From the NCBI RefSeq assembly GCF_011386835.1, contig NW_027052935.1, positions 1-64,000 of the forward strand: DNA of 64,000 nucleotides, given 5' to 3'. Position 1 is the first letter of the stretch. Every line of letters begins with the position of its first letter. Both the position numbers and the translations under genes were made by a program. This document shows positions 58,023-64,000 of the stretch, piece after piece. The notes under the pieces were generated by a model, which saw nothing but the letters and a program-made list of their open reading frames with translations, was not told where the DNA came from and did not search any database. The stretch comes from Chrysemys picta bellii (Eukaryota; Chordata; Testudines; Emydidae).

Positions 58023-60284
58023 ATGGATGGATATAAACTGTTCAGGAAGGACAGGCAGGGCAGAAAAGGTGGGGGAGTTGCATTGTATGTAAGAGAGGAG
58101 TATGAGTGCTCAGAGGTCCGGTATGAAACTGTAGAAAAACCTGAGAGTCTCTGGATAAAGTTGAGAAGTGTGAGCAACAAGGGGGATGTCACGGTTGGAG
58201 TCTGGTATAGACCACCAGACCAGGGGGATGAGGTGGACGAGGCTTTCTTCTGGCAACTAGCAGAAGTTGCTAGATCGCAGGCCCTGGTTCTCATGGGAGA
58301 CTTTAATCACCCTGATATCTGCTAGGAGAGCAATACAGCGGTGAACAGACAATCCAGGAAGTTTTTGGAACGTGTAGGGCACAATTTCCTGGTGCAAGTG
58401 CTGGAGGAACCAACTAGGGGCAGAGCTTTTCTTGACCTGCTGCTCACAAACAGGGAAGAATTAGTAGGGGAAGCAAAAGTGGATGGGAACCTGGGAGGCA
58501 GTGACCATGAGATGGTCGAGTTCAGGATCCTGACACAAGGAAGAAAGGAGAGCAGCAGAATATGGACCCTGGACTTCAGAAAAGCAGACTTTGACTCCCT
58601 CAGGGAACAGATGGGCAGGATCCCCTGGGAGAATAACATGAAGGGCAAAGGGGTCCAGGAGAGCTGGCTGTATTTTAAAGAATCCTTATTGCGGTTGCAG
58701 GAACAAACCATCCCGATGTGTAGAAAGAATAGTAAATATGGCAGGCGACCAGCTTGGCTAAACAGTGAAATCCTTGCTGATCTTAAACGCAAAAAAGAAG
58801 CTTACAAGAAGTGGAAGATTGGACAAATGACCAGGGAGGAGTATAAAAATATTGCTCAGGCATGCAGGAGTGAAATCAGGAAGGCCAAATCACACTTGGA
58901 GTTGCAGCTAGCAAGAGATGTTAAGAGTAACAAGAAGGGTTTCTTCAGGTATGTTAGCAACAAGAAGAAAGTCAAGGAAAGTGTGGGCCCCTTACTGAAT
59001 GAGGGAGGCAACCTAGTGACCGAGGATGTGGAAAAAGCTAATGTACTCAATGCTTTTTTTGCCTCTGTCTTCACGAACAAGGTCAGCTCCCAGACTGCTG
59101 CACTGGGCAGCACAATATGGGGAGAAGGTGACCAGCCCTCTGTGGAGAAAGAAGTGGTTCGGGACTATTTAGAAAAACTGGACGTGCACAACTCCATGGG
59201 GCTGGATGCGCTGCATCCGAGGGTGCTAAAGGAGTTGGCGGATGAGATTGCACAGCCATTAGCCATTATTTTTGAAAACTCATGGCGATCGAGGGAGGTC
59301 CCGGATGACTGGAAAAAGGCTAATGTCGTGCCCATCTTTAAAAAAGGGAAGGAGGAGGATCCGGGGAACTACAGGCCAGTCAGCCTCACCTCAGTCCCTG
59401 GAAAAATCATGGAGCAGGTCCTCAAGGAATCAATGATGAAACACGTAGAGGAGAGGAAAGTGATCAGGAACAGTCAGCATGGATTCACCAAGGGGAAGTC
59501 GTGCCTGACTAACCTAATTGCCTTCTATGATGAGATAACTGGCTCTGTGGATGAGGGGAAAGCAGTGGATGTGTTATTCCTTGACTTTAGCAAAGCTTTT
59601 GATACGCTCTCCCACAGTATTCTTGCCACCAAGTTAAAGAAGTATGGGATGGATGAATGGACTGTAAGGTGGATAGAAAGCTGGCTGGATCGTCGGGCTC
59701 AACGGGTAGTGATCAATGGCTCCATGTCTAGTCGGCAGCCGGTTTCAAGCGGAGTAGTGCCCCAAGGGTCGGTCCTGGGGCCGGTTTTGTTTAATATCTT
59801 TATTAATGATCTGGAGGATGGTGTGGACTGCACTCTCAGCAAGTTTGCAGATGACACTAAACTAGGAGGCGTGGTAGATACGCTAGAGGGTAGGGATCGG
59901 ATACAGAGGGACCTAGACAAATTAGAGGATTGGGCCAAAAAAAACCTGATGAAGTTCAACAAGGACAAGTGCAGAGTCCTGCACTTAGGACGGAAGAATC
60001 CCATGCACTGCTACAGACTAGGGACCGAATGGCTAGGTAGCAGTTCTGCAGAAAAGGACCTAGGGGTCACAGTGGACGAGAGGCTGGATATGAGTCAACA
60101 GTGTGCTCTTGTTGCCAAGAAGGCTAACGGCATTTTGGGCTGTATAAGTAGGGGCATTGCCAGCAGATCGAGGAACGTGATCGTTCCCCTTTATTCGACA
60201 TTGGTGAGGCCTCATCTAGAATACTGTGTCCAGTTTTGGGCCTGTGGAAGCAGAGAAAGAGCTGACAGGAAGGGGATGCAATGA
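58023..60284 (+). pseudogene. CR1 copy 4 ORF2: partial endonuclease and RT
   Basis: Shared TAG at 58323-58325, then an open frame with [34 protein letters not shown] and FADD. It ends in the solo LTR at 60284. It differs from copy 1 by only a few codons. Confidence 0.88.
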
Positions 60285-60685
60285 ATGACAGTTCGTTAGC
60301 AAGAGTTAGGCTAACAGTAACCCTAATAACGCGAGATTTGTAGAAGCGAGGAATGTGTGAGGCGGGTGAGAAAGAACTGTGTAAGAAGTCATTATGACCT
60401 GGTATAGATAAGGTGTAGAAGACCTTGTGTAGATAAGGTATAGAAAATATTGTATGTTGGCAAGAGTCAAAACAAGTGAAGAAATGAGATATCAAGATGG
60501 CCTATGTATAAACAAAACGCAGCTGTCCCTCGTTATTTCTGTAATGAAAGGTATAAATGCTTGCTGTAATTAGTTACCTGGGAGAGACCTGCTTAGCTCT
60601 CTCCCTCTGGGCAATTGTGAGAGTTAATAAAGCATCTGACTTGCTGTACCTAAACAAATAGTGAGAACTCTGTTTTTCTCCGACA
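60243..60685 (+). mobile_element. Solo LTR (443 bp) nested in CR1 copy 4
   Basis: Same insertion and length as in CR1 copies 1 and 2, with ggcc on both sides. Confidence 0.88.
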
Positions 60686-60689
60686 GGCC

Positions 60690-61094
60690 CCACACAACAA
60701 GAAGGATGTGGAAAAATTGGAAAGAGTCCAGCGGAGAGCAACAAAAATGATTAGGGGTCTGGAGCACATGACTTTTGAGGAGAGGCTGAGGGAACTGGGA
60801 TTGTTTAGTCTCCAGAAGAGAAGAATGAGGGGGGATTTGATAGCAGCCTTCAACTACCTGAAGGGGGGTTCCAAAGAGGATGGAGCTCGGTTGTTCTCAG
60901 TGGTGGCAGATGACAGAACAAGGAGCAATGGTCTCAAGTTGCAGTGGGGGAGGTCCAGGTTGGATATTAGGAAACACTATTTCACTAGGAGGGTGGTGAA
61001 GCACTGGAATGCGTTACCTAGGGAGGTGGTGGAGTCTCCTTCCTTGGAGGTTTTTAAGGCCCGGCTTGACAAAGCCCTGGCTGGGATGATTTAG
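60690..61094 (+). pseudogene. CR1 copy 4 ORF2 C-terminal region
   Basis: [18 protein letters not shown] to VFKARLD and TAG at 61092-61094, the same as copy 1 as far as I can see. The CR1 tail follows to 61182. Confidence 0.85.
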
Positions 61095-61676
61095 TTGGGA
61101 ATTGGTCCTGCTTTGAGGAAGGGGGTTGGACTAGATGACTTCTTGAGGTCCCTTCCAACCCTGATATTCTATGATTCTATGAAAGCCACAGGGGTGTCTG
61201 AGGTTTCCCTGGCCCTAAGCTCCTGTCCTGCCTGGCTGATGTCAGCATCTCTCTCGGAGGTCACCACCTCCCTAACACCTTTGACCAATAGGCTGAGGTC
61301 CTGAAAAGGCCTTTGTGATGTCACTGCCACACCCACCCATCCCCGGAAGTGCTAATGTCCTGCTGCTGGCCTGACACTTTGAAGGTTTGAGCAACTCTGT
61401 GTGGATCACCCACTCAATGCGTCTTCATTCTAGGAAGCAAGCCGGTTAGACACTAAAACATCAGGGGCTGCTCCCAATGCTACACTCAGTGTTTCCAAAA
61501 TTAGGAGACTTTATGGCCACAAGAGACCTTTAGAGCATCTCATCTAACCCCCTGCATATCATAGGCTTCCTGTAGAGCACAACAGTTACTTTCTTAGAAA
61601 ACACATTCCAGAAAGGCATCTAGTCTTCATTAAATGACATCAAGAGATGGAGAATCCACCACTTTCCCATTTAGTG

Positions 61677-63189
61677 AGTGCCAGGGGGCTCCATTTCCCC
61701 TTCCACTAGCTCCCCATTTACAGTAAACCAAAGCAGTACCTGCAGCAGGGAGCGGGAGTTGCTGAAGGCCTCAGAGGCACAGCCCCTGCAGTGTCTCAGG
61801 CACCTGGCGCAAGTGATGGATGATGCGGAGCTGGTGCATAGCTTTGGCCGTGACGTCCTCCTGCTGCAAGGGAACGAGAACCTGTCAGAGACTCAAACGC
61901 CCCGAGGAATCAGGGGGAATTAAGGGCACCGGGAATCAGCAGTATTTCCACTCAGCACCTGCCCACCACAGAGGGATGAATTCACCTCCTGAACCCCAGA
62001 ATGGAGTCTTATTGTCCTTTCTAGTAACCTCCAGTGCCAAATCCCCTCCTTGAAGGGTGAGCTGCTGCTACCTCCCTCTCAGTGCCCTTGACAGCTGTTC
62101 CACCACCAAACCACAGCTCAAGTTATCAAAACCCTCTTCTCCACCCCCACCCAGGTTGGCCAGGGAGGTGGCTCTAGCAGGGGTGGCAGGTGGGATTCTG
62201 GCAGCAGTGAAGTGGGTTTCCGGGGAGGTTGAGATCTTGCTCCAAGTCATCCCAGACACCAATGCTAATCCACACGATGGCAGCATCTAGTGTCAGTGGA
62301 GTCCAAGCACTATTTCAACCACACAGGTTTGGATGAACTCCCCACAAAGGGAGGTGAAGAGCACCCCCAGCAAAACACACACACACACACACACACACAA
62401 ACCACTCCGGTGGTGGGAGGGGAACAGGAGAAAGGACAAAAGAAGTAAGAGATGAAGAGAAAGGAAGGAGGGAGGGAGGAAAAGGTAAAACGAAAAGGAC
62501 AAACACTAACGTCCCCAGTGATTCTACGGGACAAAATCACAGGGAGGGAATAAAATTCTGCCACCTTGAACTAGTGTTTTCCATGCCTAGAATTCAGCTG
62601 GCACCCAGGTGGATCAGACTGAACAGGATACAAACCTCTCCGAGGCACCTTACTTTCCTCAAAGAGAGACCTCAAGGAGGAGACTTGCTGAAGCAAAGCC
62701 AGAGGGGTCTCTGAGCTTTCCCTGGCCCTCATGTCAGCATCTCTCTCTGATGTCAGCATCTCTCTCTGAGGTCACCACCTCCCTAACACATTTGACCAAT
62801 AAGCTGACGTCCTGCAAAAGGCCTTTGTGATGTCACTGCCACACCCAACCAAACCCTGAAGTGCTAATGTCCTGGTGCTGGCCTGACACTTTGAAGGTTT
62901 GAGCTACTCTGTGTGGATCACCCCACTCAATGCGTCTTCATTCTAGGAAGCAAGCCGGCTAGACAGTAAAACATCAGAGGCTGCTCCCAATGCTACACTC
63001 CGTGTTTCCAAAATTACTACACTTTATGGCCAGAAGAGACCTTTAGAGCATCTAATCTAAGCCCCTGCATATCATGGGCTTCCTGTATAGTACAATAGTT
63101 ACTTTTTGGGCACAAACATTCCAGAAAGGTATCTAGTCTAAATTAAATGACATTAAGAGATGGAGAATCCATCACTTTCCCTTTTAGTG
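61677..63189. repeat. Array monomer U19 (short type, 1513 bp)
   Basis: Counterpart of 40849 and of the left half of 10601. CA tract at about 62374-62399. Short-type deletion near 62650 and duplicated atgtcagcatctctctct. Several private single-base insertions occur (gcacccaggtgg, ggcaccttac). Confidence 0.9.
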
Positions 63190-64000
63190 AGTGCCAGGGG
63201 GATCCATTTCCCCTTCCACTAGCTCCCCATTTACAGTGAGCCAGAACAGTACCTGCAGCAGGGAGCGGGAGTTCCTGAAGGCCTCAGAGGCGCAGCACCT
63301 GCAGTGTCTCAGGCACCTGGCACAAGTGCCGATGATGCGGAGCTGGTGCATCATTTTGGCCCTGACGTCCTCCTGCTGCAAGGGAACGAGAACCTGTCAG
63401 AGACTCAAAGGCCCCGAGGAATCAGGGGGAATTAAGGGAACCTGGAACCAGCAGTATTTCCACCCAGCACCTGCCCATCAATGAGAGATGAATTCACCTC
63501 CTGAACCCCACAATGGAGTCTTCTTGTCCTTTCTAGAAACCTCCAGAGCTACACCCCCCCTCCTTGTAGGGTGAGCTCCTGCTACCTCCTGCTCAGTGCC
63601 CTTCACAGACATTCCACCTCCAAACCACAGCTAAAGTCATCAGAACCCTCTTCTCCACCCCGACACAGGTTGGGCTGGGAGGCGGCTCTAACAGGGCGTG
63701 CAGGAGGGATTCTGACAGCAGTGAAGTGGGTTGCAGGGAGGTTGAGATCTTGACCCAAGTCATCCCAGACACTAATGCTAAGTCACACAATGGCAGCATC
63801 TACTGTCAGTGGGGTCCAAGCACTATTTCAACCCCACAGTTTTGGATCAACTCCCCACAAGGGGAGGTGAAGAGAACCAACAGCACCACACACACACACA
63901 CACACACACACACACCACTCCTGGTGGTGTGAGGGGAACAAGAGAAAGGACAAAAGAAGTAAGAGATGAAGAGAAAGGAAGGAGGGATGGAGGAAAAGGT
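63190..64000. repeat. Array monomer U20 (partial, cut by window end)
   Basis: Counterpart of 42356. (CA)n at about 63887-63916; ends inside the purine tract. A 1-bp deletion in the exon-like block (gccgatgatgcgg) opens a 65-codon minus-strand frame that is closed in the other monomers. Confidence 0.9.

Larger units (their letters stand above)
57978..61182 (+). mobile_element. CR1 LINE copy 4 (5'-truncated, nested solo LTR)
   Basis: Left junction as in copies 2 and 3. In the interior it is almost the same as copy 1: it shares the Asn and Arg variants after the TAG ([12 protein letters not shown] region), FNYLKGG, two tail octamers and gatgacttcttgagg. So the 5' junction groups it with copies 2 and 3 and the body groups it with copy 1. 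Confidence 0.9.
56840..61676. repeat. Array monomer U18 (long type) with CR1 copy 4
   Basis: 4837 bp. The longest (CA)n tract of the window is at about 57528-57575. A 9-bp loss (ccccaggtcttc for ccccagaatggagtcttc) occurs near 57160. Counterpart of 16743 and 36033. Confidence 0.88.
47609..64000. repeat. Higher-order repeat, copy B (cut by window end)
   Basis: Repeats the monomer order of copy A: short monomer, Penelope-like element, GC-rich element, CR1, short monomer, long monomer. The window ends inside the purine tract of the last monomer, so the equivalent of 43968-47608 is not seen. The Penelope-like element has the same length (3423 bp) as in copy A, which points to a recent duplication. 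Confidence 0.88.

Noticed and set aside
1..64000. tRNA, rRNA or other standard RNA genes
   Set aside because: I saw no cloverleaf with conserved box A and B spacing and no rRNA sequence. A tRNAscan-SE and Infernal run would settle it.

Overview
This window is vertebrate, non-mammalian nuclear DNA, most likely from a turtle or a related reptile. The basis is its transposon mix: chicken-repeat-1 (CR1) LINEs ending in the typical octamer tail, a Penelope-like element with a GIY-YIG endonuclease, Ty3/Gypsy LTRs and a solo retroviral-type LTR. No bacterial gene organisation is present (no operons, no ribosome binding sites), and I see no intact host protein-coding gene. The turtle assignment is an inference.

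The whole window is one tandem array. The basic monomer is about 1.6 kb, with a shorter 1.5 kb class that lacks about 105 bp. I phase it on the short string agtgccagg, which recurs at 771, 2375, 10601, 12110, 14204, 16743, 21584, 27026, 28520, 33570, 36033, 40849, 42356, 43968, 47609, 49106, 54160, 56840, 61677 and 63190. One further monomer (from about 45438) has lost the anchor by deletion. From the anchor, each monomer contains an exon-like segment, a GC-rich stretch, a (CA)n tract, a purine-rich tract of about 100 bp, a segment open on the minus strand, and an old CR1 3' end on the minus strand.

Above the monomer there is a higher-order repeat of about 20.6-20.8 kb. Its order is: short monomer; monomer with Penelope-like element; monomer with GC-rich LTR-like element; monomer with CR1 (itself carrying a solo LTR); short monomer; long monomer; monomer pair with reverse CR1 fragment and solo Gypsy LTR. 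Copy A is 27026-47608. Copy B is 47609 to the window end, incomplete. A rearranged copy 0 is 10601-27025, and 1-10600 holds a more disrupted piece. Matching insertions in different copies sit at the same target site with the same target duplications, so they were copied along with the array.

Region by region: 1-2548 is ordinary monomers. 2549-5831 is a truncated Gypsy element with the unusual order integrase then reverse transcriptase. 6212-10105 is CR1 copy 1. 12938-13415 is a solo terminal repeat of the Penelope-like element. 15431-16364, 34808-35654 and 55399-56461 are the GC-rich LTR-like element with variable internal tandem repeats. 17877-21088, 37153-40352 and 57978-61182 are CR1 copies 2-4. 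22035-25090 is a different CR1. 25887-26736 and 46469-47319 are solo Gypsy LTRs. 29358-32780 and 49948-53370 are two equal-length Penelope-like elements.

All retroelement reading frames are broken (stop codons, frameshifts, lost catalytic residues), so nothing here looks able to move by itself. The activity visible in the sequence is recombination: unequal exchange between monomers, recombination between terminal repeats, and tandem-repeat length change.
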